Part shown: piece by piece, positions 33,242 to 41,418 of the stretch
Position numbering within the stretch: the first letter of the stretch is position 1
Layout: the number at the start of each line of letters is the position of its first letter
NCBI GenBank assembly: GCA_016873935.1
Contig: VGVT01000020.1
Coordinates: 1-43,342 of the forward strand
Direction: 5' to 3'
DNA: 43,342 nucleotides
Origin: Betaproteobacteria bacterium
Lineage (GTDB): Bacteria; Pseudomonadota; Gammaproteobacteria; Burkholderiales; Thiobacillaceae
Notes under the pieces: model-generated
What the model saw: the letters and a program-made list of their open reading frames with translations, nothing else
Database searches by the model: none
What the model was told of the DNA's origin: nothing
Position numbers and translations under genes: made by a program

Positions 33242-33676
33242 TCATGGAATCGCCTCTTCGCCCTTGCGGTGCTGTTCACGCATGCTGTGGCTGAGATGCT
33301 TGCCGAACAGGGAGAACAAACGCACGCCCTCCAACACCCCGGGATCGCGCATCACGCGCAGAATGCAACCCAGTCCACCCACCGCCGGAGGCAGGGTGGG
33401 AATCTCCTTGCCCGCCGCGTCGATGGCCTCGGCGTAGGCCGCCAGGAGGAACTGGCTCTCGCGCTTTTCCAGGACTTGCATCAGGCGCATCAACCCCTCG
33501 TTGCGGGTGACCCGATCAAGCAGGATGAGGCCCTCGCTCAGCGCCCAGGACAGGCGATTGACGATATCGTCGCTCATCGCGTCCCGCGCCGAGGTAATCA
33601 GCTGCGCGACTTCGACCAACCTTTGCAGATCCTCGTTCGAGATCGCGTTCAGGGGGGGTTCGTTTTGCGTTGTCAT
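33242..33676 (-). CDS. DUF1641 family protein
   Basis: A 144-aa protein with DUF1641 features: LVEVAQLITSARDAMSDDIV, LLDRVTRNEGLMRLM and GGLGCILRVMRDPGVLEGVR. The family is of unknown function but often follows sulfide:quinone-reductase-like flavoproteins and formate dehydrogenases, as here (12 bases after the flavoprotein). No signal peptide or membrane helix is seen. It may anchor or assist the flavoprotein; this is inferred only from association. Confidence 0.88.
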   Translation of the reverse strand: MTTQNEPPLNAISNEDLQRLVEVAQLITSARDAMSDDIVNRLSWALSEGLILLDRVTRNEGLMRLMQVLEKRESQFLLAAYAEAIDAAGKEIPTLPPAVGGLGCILRVMRDPGVLEGVRLFSLFGKHLSHSMREQHRKGEEAIP

Positions 33677-33688
33677 GTCGGGAGTTCC

Positions 33689-34822
33689 TTAGAGCAGTCC
33701 ACGGACGCTGGTCCAATACATCTGGTTGTAGGCCATCTTGAACCAGTGCATGGGTTTCGATGCCGGCTTCAGATCTGGAGGAATCTGGTAATTGAACATG
33801 GCGTAGGTCGCGCGATCGTGGCCGGCCTCGATGAAGCAGTAGACCTTGCCGTCGTAGTCGCGCACCGGCGCACCGATCTTGACGATGGAGGCGATGTTCT
33901 CGGCGACCACTTCCGCCTCGAAGTGCGCCGCCGATCCGGTCTTGCTGACCGGAAGGTTGGTCGTGTCGCCGAGGACGTAGACGTTGTCGTGGCCGTTCAT
34001 CGTGAGTTTGTAGCGGTCGGTGGGAATCCAGCCGCCCTCGCCCAGGCCGTTCTTCTCGACCACTTCCATGCCACGGTGGGGTGGGATCGCGATGAGGAGA
34101 TCATAGTGGGTCTCCGTGTCCTCCTCGCTCCTGACCACCCGGTTCACGGGATCGATTTCCTTGACGTTGAAGAGCGTCTCGTACTCGATGCCCATGCGGT
34201 CGAATTCCGGCTTCGCCCACTTGGCGACGTTCTCGATGGTGTGAATGCGGCCGATCGGGTAGTGGTACTTGATGTGGACCTTGTCGCGAATGCCGCGCGC
34301 CTTGAAGTAATCGTGCAGAGAGAAAATCACCTCCACGGGCGCGATCGGGCATTTGTGCGGCACTCCCACCACCACCGCGACGTTGCCGCCCTCGAACTCG
34401 CGCAGGCGTTTGAACATCTTCACTGCGCCCGCCTCGGAGTAGAAGGTTTCGGCGCCCTCCCGCATGCCGGGGACGAGTTCCGGAACGATGCGCGACCCCG
34501 TGGCGATGACCAGAACGTCGTACTCGTGGACCTTGCCGCTCTGGGTCCGTACCCGGTTCTCATCCAGCTTGAATTCGACCACCGGATCGACGTGGAAATC
34601 GATGTTGCTCTCCAGCAAGCTGGCCTGTTCTCGGTAAAGCTGATCCGGGCTCATCTGGCCGAAAGCCACGTACAGCAAGCCCGGCTGATACATGTGTTTG
34701 TCCGACGCGGACAACAAAGTGAGCCGAACCTTGCGCGCGCGGATTTCACCGACCAGGCGGCGCGATAGGTTGTTGGCCACGATGGTTCCACCCGTGCCAC
34801 CACCGACGACGACTATTCTCAT
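33689..34822 (-). CDS. Sulfide:quinone oxidoreductase-like FAD flavoprotein
   Basis: A 377-aa FAD/NAD(P)-type oxidoreductase of the SQR/FccB group. The FAD motif VVVGGGTGGT (4-13) opens the chain, ATGSRIVPEL (108-117) and YVLGDTTNLP (282-291) are the other cofactor motifs. It has Cys158 (PHKCPIAPVE) and Cys329 (KVYCFIEAG), which fit the two cysteines that carry sulfur in SQR, but the third cysteine of the N-terminal half found in classical SQR is missing. It probably oxidises sulfide or a persulfide and passes electrons to quinone. AGGAGAG precedes the ATG. It lies between tusA and DUF1641 genes. Confidence 0.88.
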   Translation of the reverse strand: MRIVVVGGGTGGTIVANNLSRRLVGEIRARKVRLTLLSASDKHMYQPGLLYVAFGQMSPDQLYREQASLLESNIDFHVDPVVEFKLDENRVRTQSGKVHEYDVLVIATGSRIVPELVPGMREGAETFYSEAGAVKMFKRLREFEGGNVAVVVGVPHKCPIAPVEVIFSLHDYFKARGIRDKVHIKYHYPIGRIHTIENVAKWAKPEFDRMGIEYETLFNVKEIDPVNRVVRSEEDTETHYDLLIAIPPHRGMEVVEKNGLGEGGWIPTDRYKLTMNGHDNVYVLGDTTNLPVSKTGSAAHFEAEVVAENIASIVKIGAPVRDYDGKVYCFIEAGHDRATYAMFNYQIPPDLKPASKPMHWFKMAYNQMYWTSVRGLL

Positions 34823-34901
34823 TGAACTCTCCTAAGTGAACGAAGCGTCTGGCATCCGGTGGCGCGGCAGTGCGACGGCCGCCACCGGACCGGGCGCGGG
34901 A

Positions 34902-35132
34902 TTACTTGGCCTTGCGAATCCTGATGTGCCAAACCCCCTCGACCCTTTCCTTGCTCACCAATTCGTGGCCCGCCTTGTTGACCCACTCGGGGACATCGGC
35001 GCCTGAGCCATCATCGGTGGAAAGCAATTCGAGGGTATCCCCCACGCTGGCCTGCTTCATGTAGGTGATCAACTCCATGAGCGGTCCGGGACAGAAGGTG
35101 TTGCGGGCATCGACAATCTTGCAATCATTCAT
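34902..35132 (-). CDS. tusA: TusA family sulfur carrier
   Basis: A 76-aa sulfurtransferase carrier. The active motif NTFCPGPLMEL places the persulfide-carrying Cys14 in the standard CPxP context, and the chain has the usual short alpha/beta layout ending HIRIRKAK. The frame begins earlier (35162), but ATG 35132 has AAAGGA upstream and the family length. TusA moves sulfane sulfur between enzymes in the cytoplasm. It sits between a DsrE-like gene and the SQR-like gene, an arrangement typical of sulfur oxidisers. Confidence 0.93.
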   Translation of the reverse strand: MNDCKIVDARNTFCPGPLMELITYMKQASVGDTLELLSTDDGSGADVPEWVNKAGHELVSKERVEGVWHIRIRKAK

Positions 35133-35173
35133 GGCGAATTCCTTTGGTTGAGAGCCATTCAATGGGCCGGGCC

Positions 35174-35563
35174 TCAGAAGGTGAGCAACTGCGCGCCTTC
35201 CGCGTCACTGAGAAAGCGCGTCAGGCCGGTGGGCGGGCCGACCTCCTCGTCCATGCTGTCCTTCGACAAGCGCATCAAATCCAGAGCCATGGAACAGGGC
35301 AGGAGCTTCGCGTCGCCCAGTTGCACCGCCTGCTGGAACAGTTGTTTGAAAGGCGGCACGCCTTTCTGCTCCATCAGCGTCCCCATCTCCCCTTCCACCG
35401 GCGGCTCGGCCACGCGGCCCTTGATGAAATAGGGCAACGCGTTCATGGACAGGAACACCGACACTTCATCCCCGGTGGCCGCCGCGACGGACGCGAACAT
35501 CGCCGCCATCTGCAGTTTTTCCCGGGTACCGGTCACACACACGATAAACAGTCTTCTCGCCAT
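35174..35563 (-). CDS. DsrE/DsrF-like sulfurtransferase family protein
   Basis: A 129-aa protein with the DsrE fold: [20 protein letters not shown] at the N-terminus, [19 protein letters not shown], and the likely active Cys90 in [14 protein letters not shown] second Cys is at position 9. Members take sulfane sulfur from or give it to TusA. The DsrE2-like variants in sulfur oxidisers are membrane-linked, but no helix is clear here. GGAG precedes the ATG. It follows the ABC permease by 104 bases and precedes tusA by 41. Confidence 0.88.
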   Translation of the reverse strand: MARRLFIVCVTGTREKLQMAAMFASVAAATGDEVSVFLSMNALPYFIKGRVAEPPVEGEMGTLMEQKGVPPFKQLFQQAVQLGDAKLLPCSMALDLMRLSKDSMDEEVGPPTGLTRFLSDAEGAQLLTF

Positions 35564-35667
35564 TGCGACTCCACCTCGTTCAAATGACGGCTGGCGCGCG
35601 GTGAACGGTCTGTTCCCGGGTCGGGCGGACCGGACGTTGGCGCGGGGCAGCCGGGTTCATTGCGGCC

Positions 35668-36504
35668 TCATCCGCGGTGCCAGCTGAACTTCCGGATCAG
35701 CATCACGCAGATCGTATCCAGCACGTAGCCGACGGCGCCGATGATCACGACCAGGGCCATCAGGCTGGAATACTCCAGGCTTTCGCGGGCATCCTGGATG
35801 GCGTAGCCGAAGCCGGATGTGACGCCCAGGAATTCGGCCGGGATGATCACGATCCAGGCCACGCCCAGGGCCAGCCGGATGCCGGTGAGGATGTCGAAGG
35901 TGATGGCCGGGATGATGATGCGGGTCACCATGTGCCAGGGCTTGGCGCCGAGATTGCGCGCCACCTTGAACCAGTTCGGATCGACCTTCGCCAACCCGGC
36001 CGCCGTGGCGAACGCCACCGGCCACACCGCGGCGACCGCGATCAGGAAGATGATCGCCTCCTCCCACCCGGCGAACACCACCACGGCGATCGGCTCCCAG
36101 GACAACGGACTGATCATGCGCAGGAACTGGAAGGGCACGTCGGTGAGTTGCTGGAACCAGCGGATGCGCCCCATCAGGATGCCGATCGGCACACCGATGG
36201 CGATCGCGAGCAGCATCCCCATGCCCAGGCGATAACCGCTGGTCTCCAGAGCGGCGGGAATCGTACCGTCCGCCCACAATCCGGGCATCGCCTCGAACGC
36301 GGCCTTGGGCGCGAAATCCGAGAACTGGGACATGGAGGGATCCTGGGTGATGAAGTGGATGCCCAGCCACCAGGCCGCGAACAGAACCGCCAGGCCCCCG
36401 AAGAAGTGCACGGATTTCCCAGCGGTGGATTTCAGCATCCGGGAGATGCAATTGCCGCTCACACCCGCGCTTACCACACCGGATACGGCCGCGTCATCGC
36501 TCAT
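35668..36504 (-). CDS. ABC transporter permease (NitT/TauT type), second copy
   Basis: A 278-aa inner-membrane permease with about six helices. The cytoplasmic coupling-loop motif of importers (EAA loop) is VARNLGAKPWHMVTRIIIPA. The short N-terminal cytosolic part contains a Cys. It is clearly related to the permease just upstream (shared GMxLAIAIGVPIGxLMGR and FQFLRMISPLSWxP), so the pair is a tandem duplication that probably works as a heterodimer. GGAGG precedes the ATG at 36504. Closest class: nitrate/sulfonate/cyanate importers; the substrate is inferred from context to be thiocyanate. Confidence 0.9.
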   Translation of the reverse strand: MSDDAAVSGVVSAGVSGNCISRMLKSTAGKSVHFFGGLAVLFAAWWLGIHFITQDPSMSQFSDFAPKAAFEAMPGLWADGTIPAALETSGYRLGMGMLLAIAIGVPIGILMGRIRWFQQLTDVPFQFLRMISPLSWEPIAVVVFAGWEEAIIFLIAVAAVWPVAFATAAGLAKVDPNWFKVARNLGAKPWHMVTRIIIPAITFDILTGIRLALGVAWIVIIPAEFLGVTSGFGYAIQDARESLEYSSLMALVVIIGAVGYVLDTICVMLIRKFSWHRG

Positions 36505-36550
36505 CTCGATTCCTCCCCCGCGCCGGTCCGGATATGTGCAATCGGATTCA

Positions 36551-37387
36551 TCAGTTCGCGCCTCCACGGTGCCAGCTGAACCGCTTGATCAACATCACCA
36601 GCGTGCCGTCGAGCACGTAGCCGATGCAGCCGATGGTGAGCACCAGGGCGGTCAGATGGTTGTAGGACAGGGTCTCTCGCGCATCCTCGATGGCGTAGCC
36701 GAGGCCGGACGTGACGCCCAGATACTCGGCCGGAACCAGGACGATCCAGGCCACGCCCAGCGCCAGCCGGATGCCGGAGAAGATGTCGAAGGCGATCGCC
36801 GGCATGATGATCTTTGTCAGCATCTGCAAGGGCGAGGCACCGAGGTTGCGCGCCACCTTGAACCAGGCCGGGTCGACCTTGGCGAGCCCCGCCGCCGTGG
36901 CGAAAATGACTGGCCACACCGAGGCGATGGCGATGAGGAAGATGATCGAGCCATCCCAGGTCGCGAACACCAGTACCGCCAGGGGCATCCAGGACAAGGG
37001 GCTGATCATGCGCAGGAACTGGAAGGGCGAGTTGCTGTACTGCTGGAACCACTTCACCCGGCCCATGAGAACGCCGATCGGCACGCCGATGGCGATGGCG
37101 ATGCCCAAGCCCATGCCCAGACGATAACCGCTGGCGATCGAGGCGGCCTGGATCTTGCCGGCGGCCCATAACTGAGGAAAGGCTTCCAGCGTGGGAATCA
37201 GGCCGAAGGTGGCAAAGTTGGTGGTCCTGGGGTTGTTCTCCAGCATAGACCCCGCGATCAGCCAAAGGACGGCAAGCACCGCGATGCCGGCGACGCCCCA
37301 CAGCAGACGTCTCAGGCCCTGCGCGGCCGCGAGCCCGGCAGCGCCGGGCTCCCCGGCCGCGCCGGCTGGCGTGGCCGCTTCGCTCAT
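36551..37387 (-). CDS. ABC transporter permease (NitT/TauT type), first copy
   Basis: A 278-aa permease with a 25-residue cytosolic Ala/Gly-rich N-terminus and about six membrane helices. The EAA loop is VARNLGASPLQMLTKIIMPA, and WFQQYSNSPFQFLRMISPLS is conserved with the second permease. The ATG overlaps the stop of the binding-protein gene (ATGA), so translation is coupled. Together with the other permease and the ATPase it forms the membrane part of an importer next to thiocyanate hydrolase genes. Confidence 0.9.
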   Translation of the reverse strand: MSEAATPAGAAGEPGAAGLAAAQGLRRLLWGVAGIAVLAVLWLIAGSMLENNPRTTNFATFGLIPTLEAFPQLWAAGKIQAASIASGYRLGMGLGIAIAIGVPIGVLMGRVKWFQQYSNSPFQFLRMISPLSWMPLAVLVFATWDGSIIFLIAIASVWPVIFATAAGLAKVDPAWFKVARNLGASPLQMLTKIIMPAIAFDIFSGIRLALGVAWIVLVPAEYLGVTSGLGYAIEDARETLSYNHLTALVLTIGCIGYVLDGTLVMLIKRFSWHRGGAN

Positions 37388-38817
37388 AGCTTGATCACCT
37401 CCTGACGCTCGAAGGGATTGCCCTTTTGCGGCACGCTGAGATCCCACTTCCACTTCGGATTGTCGTCCAGGGCCTTCTTGATGTAGGTGTACTGGACCAA
37501 GTCCTTGGCCACGAAATCAGGCGTGAGTTTCTTCACGAAATCGATTTCGCCGCCCACCAGGGTGGTCTTCATTTCGGTGACCACCTGCTTGGTCGCGCTG
37601 GGGAACGGCCAGCCCTGGAAGTTGATGCGACTCTGTTCCCAGTCGACGTTCTTGATGGCGGCCGGCTGCGCATAGTCGGCGGGCTCGTAGAACATGAGGG
37701 CGCGCTCGACCACTTCCTGAGGGAACGGCAGATACTTCTTGCCATCCTTGGACAACATCTGCGCCATGGCCTTGCGATTGGCGCCCAGGTGGAGTTGGGC
37801 CTTGACGATGGCGTTGTGGATGCCCTGTGCCCAGGCGGCGCGCGCGGGATCCATGGCGTCGTCCTCGTGCATGACGACCACGCAGCAGGGGTGGCCCTTC
37901 CAGACGTCGCCAGTGAAGCGCAACATCTCGCCGCCCGCCTTGAGTTCGCCCAGTGCGTTGAACGGTTCGGCGACACAGTAGCCATCGATCTGTCCGGCCG
38001 CGAGCGCGGGTGGCATGTCCGGCGGGTTGAGCACCAGAAGGTTGACCTCGTTCGGTGCGAGCTTGGCGTCCTGCGGACGGATCACCGGGGTGAGGCCGGC
38101 ATCGCGCATGATCTTCTGGGAGATGATGTTGTGGATGGAGTACCAATAGGGCACGGCGAACTGCTTGCCGCCGAGATCCTTGGGCTCCTTGATGTTGCTC
38201 TTCTTGCTGACGATGATGCCGGAGCCGTTGGTGTGGTTCCAGGCGGTGATCTTCACCGGGAACTTGTTGTTGTAGCGCATGTAGATGGGCACCGGGATCA
38301 GCAGGTGCGTGAGATTGAAGCGCTGCGCCGAGAAAGCCTCCACCAGCGGCGACCAGCCACGAATCAGGGTGGGCGGCTCGGAGTCGATGCCTTCTTTCTT
38401 GAAGAAGCCCATCTCGTGCGCGACGAGCAGGGTGGCGGCGTCGGTGATGGGGATGTAGCCGATCTTCACCACCGGGTCGAAGGGCTTGGTGAATTTCTGC
38501 GCCGCGGCCTTTTTCGCCTGGGCGAATGCCGAAGCCGAGGACATCATGCCGCCCAGCCCCCCCAAAGCGGCGATCCCCGCCATCTTCAGGAGATCCCGAC
38601 GGCTGACGCCACTACCGAGCACGGAACTGAACAAGGGATCGTAATCGAGCGACAGACGGGGGTCGGATTTGCCATCGGCGATATCCGGGTCATCCGGCAT
38701 CATCGCGCTGAGGCGCGGATCCACCGAACCGGAGTTGCCACACTTGCCGCAGGAACATCCATCCACATGCACCAGACCGCGCGGCTTCAGGTGGATATCG
38801 TCAAGATATTTCTTCAT
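37384..38817 (-). CDS. ABC transporter substrate-binding protein with Tat signal and Cys-rich N-terminal extension
   Basis: A 477-aa NrtA/CmpA/SsuA-type periplasmic binding protein. A Tat motif SRRDLLK (72-78) and hydrophobic stretch GIAALGGLGG precede the mature protein (from about 101), which has IGYIPITDAATLLVAHEMGF, the opening typical of nitrate/bicarbonate/sulfonate binders. Unusually, about 70 residues lie before the Tat motif and include a cysteine cluster CSCGKC (21-26). This extension may bind metal or a cluster before export, or the start may be annotated too early, although no good alternative ATG is seen close to the Tat motif. Likely ligand: thiocyanate or a related anion. Confidence 0.88.
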   Translation of the reverse strand: MKKYLDDIHLKPRGLVHVDGCSCGKCGNSGSVDPRLSAMMPDDPDIADGKSDPRLSLDYDPLFSSVLGSGVSRRDLLKMAGIAALGGLGGMMSSASAFAQAKKAAAQKFTKPFDPVVKIGYIPITDAATLLVAHEMGFFKKEGIDSEPPTLIRGWSPLVEAFSAQRFNLTHLLIPVPIYMRYNNKFPVKITAWNHTNGSGIIVSKKSNIKEPKDLGGKQFAVPYWYSIHNIISQKIMRDAGLTPVIRPQDAKLAPNEVNLLVLNPPDMPPALAAGQIDGYCVAEPFNALGELKAGGEMLRFTGDVWKGHPCCVVVMHEDDAMDPARAAWAQGIHNAIVKAQLHLGANRKAMAQMLSKDGKKYLPFPQEVVERALMFYEPADYAQPAAIKNVDWEQSRINFQGWPFPSATKQVVTEMKTTLVGGEIDFVKKLTPDFVAKDLVQYTYIKKALDDNPKWKWDLSVPQKGNPFERQEVIKL

Positions 38818-38908
38818 GCTCCATCTCCTTGTCTAGGTCATCGTCGATCGGACGATGTGTCGTGTCCGGGTCTCCCGCGGAACAGCCGCGGGCGCCCCTC
38901 TCCGTACC

Positions 38909-39706
38909 TCAGTGAACGGCGCCGGCGAGGGCAACCTCCGGCTTCCGGTAATTGGCCGCCTCCTGGAACGTGGCCATCAGTCGCGCGCGCAGTTTTTGTA
39001 CCTCGGGGTCGGTGCGATCACGCGGGTTGGGCAGGTCGACATCCATCTCGTGCACGATGTCGCCCGGAGAGCCGGCCATGATCACGGCCCGGTCGGCCAT
39101 GATCACAGCCTCGTCGATGTCATGCGTGACGATGACGATGTTGAAACCCAGGCGCTTGGAGATGGAACGGACGTCCTTCTGCAGCGCGGCGCGGGTAAAG
39201 GCGTCGAGGGCGGAAAACGGCTCGTCCAGCAGCAGCAGCTCCGGCTCCATGACCAGCGACCGGGCCAGCGCGACGCGCTGCTGCTGGCCGCCGGAAAGAT
39301 CCTGCACGTTGGCCTGCGCGAATTCCTGCAGTTCCACCAGGCTGATCGCGTCGTTGACGCGCTCGGCGATTTCCTTTTTGCCCCAGCGCGCGAAGGTCAG
39401 ACCCACGCCGACGTTCTCGGTCACCGTCATCCAGGGATAGAGGTGGGGCGCCTGGAACATCATGACCCAGCGCGGAGAAGGGCCTGCGACCTCGGTGCCG
39501 TTGAGCAGGATGCGTCCCTCGGTGCCCTTGGTGAGGCCCGCCAGGATATGCAGCAACGTCGACTTGCCGCAGCCGGAGCGCCCAATGATGGCCAGGGCCT
39601 CACCCGGCGGGGATACCAGATCGACCCGGTTGAAGGTCGGCACCTTGCGTGTGGGGTATCGCTGGGACAGCCCCTGGATCTCGATTTTCGTTCCACGTAC
39701 TGACAT
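38909..39706 (-). CDS. ABC transporter ATP-binding protein (NitT/TauT type)
   Basis: A 265-aa ATPase subunit. Walker A is GRSGCGKST (about 43-51), the signature is LSGGQQQRVALARS, Walker B is LLLLDEPFSALD, and the H-loop is VTHDIDEA. It resembles NrtD/SsuB/TauB. ATG 39706 has GGAG upstream; an earlier in-frame ATG at 39751 is possible. It powers the importer formed with the downstream binding protein and permeases and lies just downstream of the thiocyanate hydrolase genes. Confidence 0.93.
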   Translation of the reverse strand: MSVRGTKIEIQGLSQRYPTRKVPTFNRVDLVSPPGEALAIIGRSGCGKSTLLHILAGLTKGTEGRILLNGTEVAGPSPRWVMMFQAPHLYPWMTVTENVGVGLTFARWGKKEIAERVNDAISLVELQEFAQANVQDLSGGQQQRVALARSLVMEPELLLLDEPFSALDAFTRAALQKDVRSISKRLGFNIVIVTHDIDEAVIMADRAVIMAGSPGDIVHEMDVDLPNPRDRTDPEVQKLRARLMATFQEAANYRKPEVALAGAVH

Positions 39707-39815
39707 CGGTCGGTCTCCATCCTCTGTCCCGGGCGAAGAAATGCCGCCCAAGGCGCATCATGTGTTTCCGGTCCCCGCCTCGCGCGGCCGGCCCGTTGAG
39801 CCGGCCAAGCGCGGG

Positions 39816-40238
39816 TCAGGCACAGTTCAGGCGATCCCCCACGTCCTTCATGCGCGCGGCCAATTCCTGCTCGGTGAAGAAGCCACGCTTGAGCATGGAA
39901 TGCGCCAGCGCGAGCAGTTGCCGTTCGGGAAAGGGCACGTCGGCATAGATGGTCTCGGACAGGTCGTCCTCCTCGGCGCGACGTTCCAGGGAGGGCAGCG
40001 CGCAGGAACCCGGCTCCACCTCGTCGTAGGGTTTGACGCAGGAATCGGCCGCGAGCATGTCGCAGGTCGCCTCCAGGTCGATCTTCCAGGGCGGATCGGG
40101 ATTGGTGACGCCATATTCGGATGCCAGATCGCCCCATACCCGGCCGTGATCGCGCACCTCCTCGAGCACCGGAATGGGGGTGACGTCCGTGCCCTGCCAG
40201 CCGCTCTTCGTTTCCATCGTGGTTTCATGCAGGCCCAT
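39816..40238 (-). CDS. P15K-like thiocyanate hydrolase maturation protein
   Basis: A 140-aa protein directly downstream of scnC, the place and size of P15K, which in Thiobacillus thioparus is needed to activate the cobalt site of thiocyanate hydrolase. It resembles the N-terminal half of nitrile hydratase beta-type subunits (PIPVLEEVRDHGRVWGDLA) and has an acidic middle with two Cys (SCVKPYDEVEPGSC). Probably cytoplasmic. AGGAG precedes the ATG, 24 bases after scnC. The identification rests on position, size and weak similarity. Confidence 0.75.
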   Translation of the reverse strand: MGLHETTMETKSGWQGTDVTPIPVLEEVRDHGRVWGDLASEYGVTNPDPPWKIDLEATCDMLAADSCVKPYDEVEPGSCALPSLERRAEEDDLSETIYADVPFPERQLLALAHSMLKRGFFTEQELAARMKDVGDRLNCA

Positions 40239-40262
40239 GATTCACTCCTCGCGGACGCGGGT

Positions 40263-40994
40263 TCAATGGTCGTGGTGCACGGGCCGGTTGGCCTTGAGCA
40301 CCGGCCGCTTGGCGTTCGCAGTGATGCCGGGCTTCGGCACGGCCACGCCGATCAGGCAATCGCGTGTGACGATCTCGGCGAGCTGATCCTCGGTCCAACC
40401 CTCGGTGCCCTCGGGCCGCACCGGCATGACGATGTAGCGGGTCTTCTGGTTGGAGTCGGCGACGCGAATCTGAACCTCCGGCGGCAACTGGAGACCGAAT
40501 TCGGCGAGCACCTGGCGCGGCCAGCGCACCAGTCGGCGTCGGTAGCTGGGAGTGCGATACCACTCGGGCGACTGGCCAAGGATGGGGCGCGGATAGCAGG
40601 AGCACAGGGTGCACACCACCACGTGCTTCAGGGTCGGGGTATCGGCGAGCACGCGCAGGTTGCAGTAGTCGCTGGGCGTGCCGAACTGGGTCGGCGGGCT
40701 CGTCACCCAGTTGACCCCCACCGCCTTGCTGGCCTCGACCCCATCCTCGACGCACAGCCTCTTGTAATCCGGATCGAGCCACGCCTTGGCGACCAGGCGC
40801 GCGGCCGGCAACGGCCCAAGGGTGTGCACGTATTCCTTCCAGACGCGGTGGTCTTCGGCGGAGAAAAGCCCCTTCTCGATGGCCAGTTCACGCACGGCCA
40901 TCTCGAGGATTTCGAAATCGCTCACCTCGTCCACCATCGGGGCGGGCTTGTGATCGTGGCTGTGCCCATGGGAATGATCGTGATCTGCTGACAT
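40263..40994 (-). CDS. scnC: Thiocyanate hydrolase gamma subunit (cobalt subunit)
   Basis: A 243-aa catalytic subunit that hydrolyses thiocyanate to carbonyl sulfide and ammonia. It is homologous to nitrile hydratase alpha. The low-spin cobalt site is VCTLCSCYPRP with Cys128, Cys131 and Cys133, the same numbering as in the Thiobacillus thioparus enzyme as I recall, and the same total length. Cys131 and Cys133 are expected to be oxidised to sulfinic/sulfenic acids. A His/Asp-rich N-terminus (HDHSHGHSHDH, 5-15) may help bind cobalt. Third gene of the scnBAC set, 35 bases after scnA. Confidence 0.96.
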   Translation of the reverse strand: MSADHDHSHGHSHDHKPAPMVDEVSDFEILEMAVRELAIEKGLFSAEDHRVWKEYVHTLGPLPAARLVAKAWLDPDYKRLCVEDGVEASKAVGVNWVTSPPTQFGTPSDYCNLRVLADTPTLKHVVVCTLCSCYPRPILGQSPEWYRTPSYRRRLVRWPRQVLAEFGLQLPPEVQIRVADSNQKTRYIVMPVRPEGTEGWTEDQLAEIVTRDCLIGVAVPKPGITANAKRPVLKANRPVHHDH

Positions 40995-41029
40995 CTCTTG
41001 TTCCTCTTTGAAAATGTTTCGGTAACCGA

Positions 41030-41401
41030 TCAGGCCTTTTCGAGATAACGCTCGGGAATCTCGGTTTCCAGGGTGTCATTCGAGTAGGTGTCGCTGTATT
41101 CCGGCCACAAATCCTTCTGCGAGAACACGATGCTGTAGAACCACTCCGGATCGTCCTCGTTGCCGAAGGCCTCGTCCTCGGCGGCGGGGCTCTCATACAC
41201 CAGCTTGACGATCGTGCCCGTGGCTCCACGCGTATAGGTCATGGTGCGCGTGTAAAACAGATCGGGCAGGTCCTTGATGCGGACGCGATCGCCCTCTTTG
41301 AACTTCGGCGTTCCGGCCATGCCCTTGAAGCATTGGGGATCGCCGATGCCGGTGGCGACCTTGGCGTGGTGGGTACGGTCCCATTCGGGTTTATGACTCA
41401 T
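41030..41401 (-). CDS. scnA: Thiocyanate hydrolase alpha subunit
   Basis: A 123-aa subunit related to the C-terminal half of nitrile hydratase beta: FKEGDRVRIKDLPDLFYTR and YTRGATGTIVKLVYESP are the SH3-like barrel strands, followed by EDDPEWFYSIVFSQKDLWPE. It forms the heterododecameric enzyme with ScnB and ScnC. GAGAGG precedes the ATG, 17 bases after scnB. Slightly shorter than the 126 aa I recall for T. thioparus. Confidence 0.95.
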   Translation of the reverse strand: MSHKPEWDRTHHAKVATGIGDPQCFKGMAGTPKFKEGDRVRIKDLPDLFYTRTMTYTRGATGTIVKLVYESPAAEDEAFGNEDDPEWFYSIVFSQKDLWPEYSDTYSNDTLETEIPERYLEKA

Positions 41402-41418
41402 GGTGTTCCCCTCTCGGT

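Noticed and set aside
32099-34768. 889-aa plus-strand open frame
   Set aside because: Antisense to the GlcF-like, DUF1641 and SQR-like genes; composition is typical of a GC-rich shadow frame with no recognisable domain.
39460-40991. 509-aa plus-strand frame over the ATPase, P15K-like and scnC genes
   Set aside because: Antisense shadow crossing three well-supported genes.
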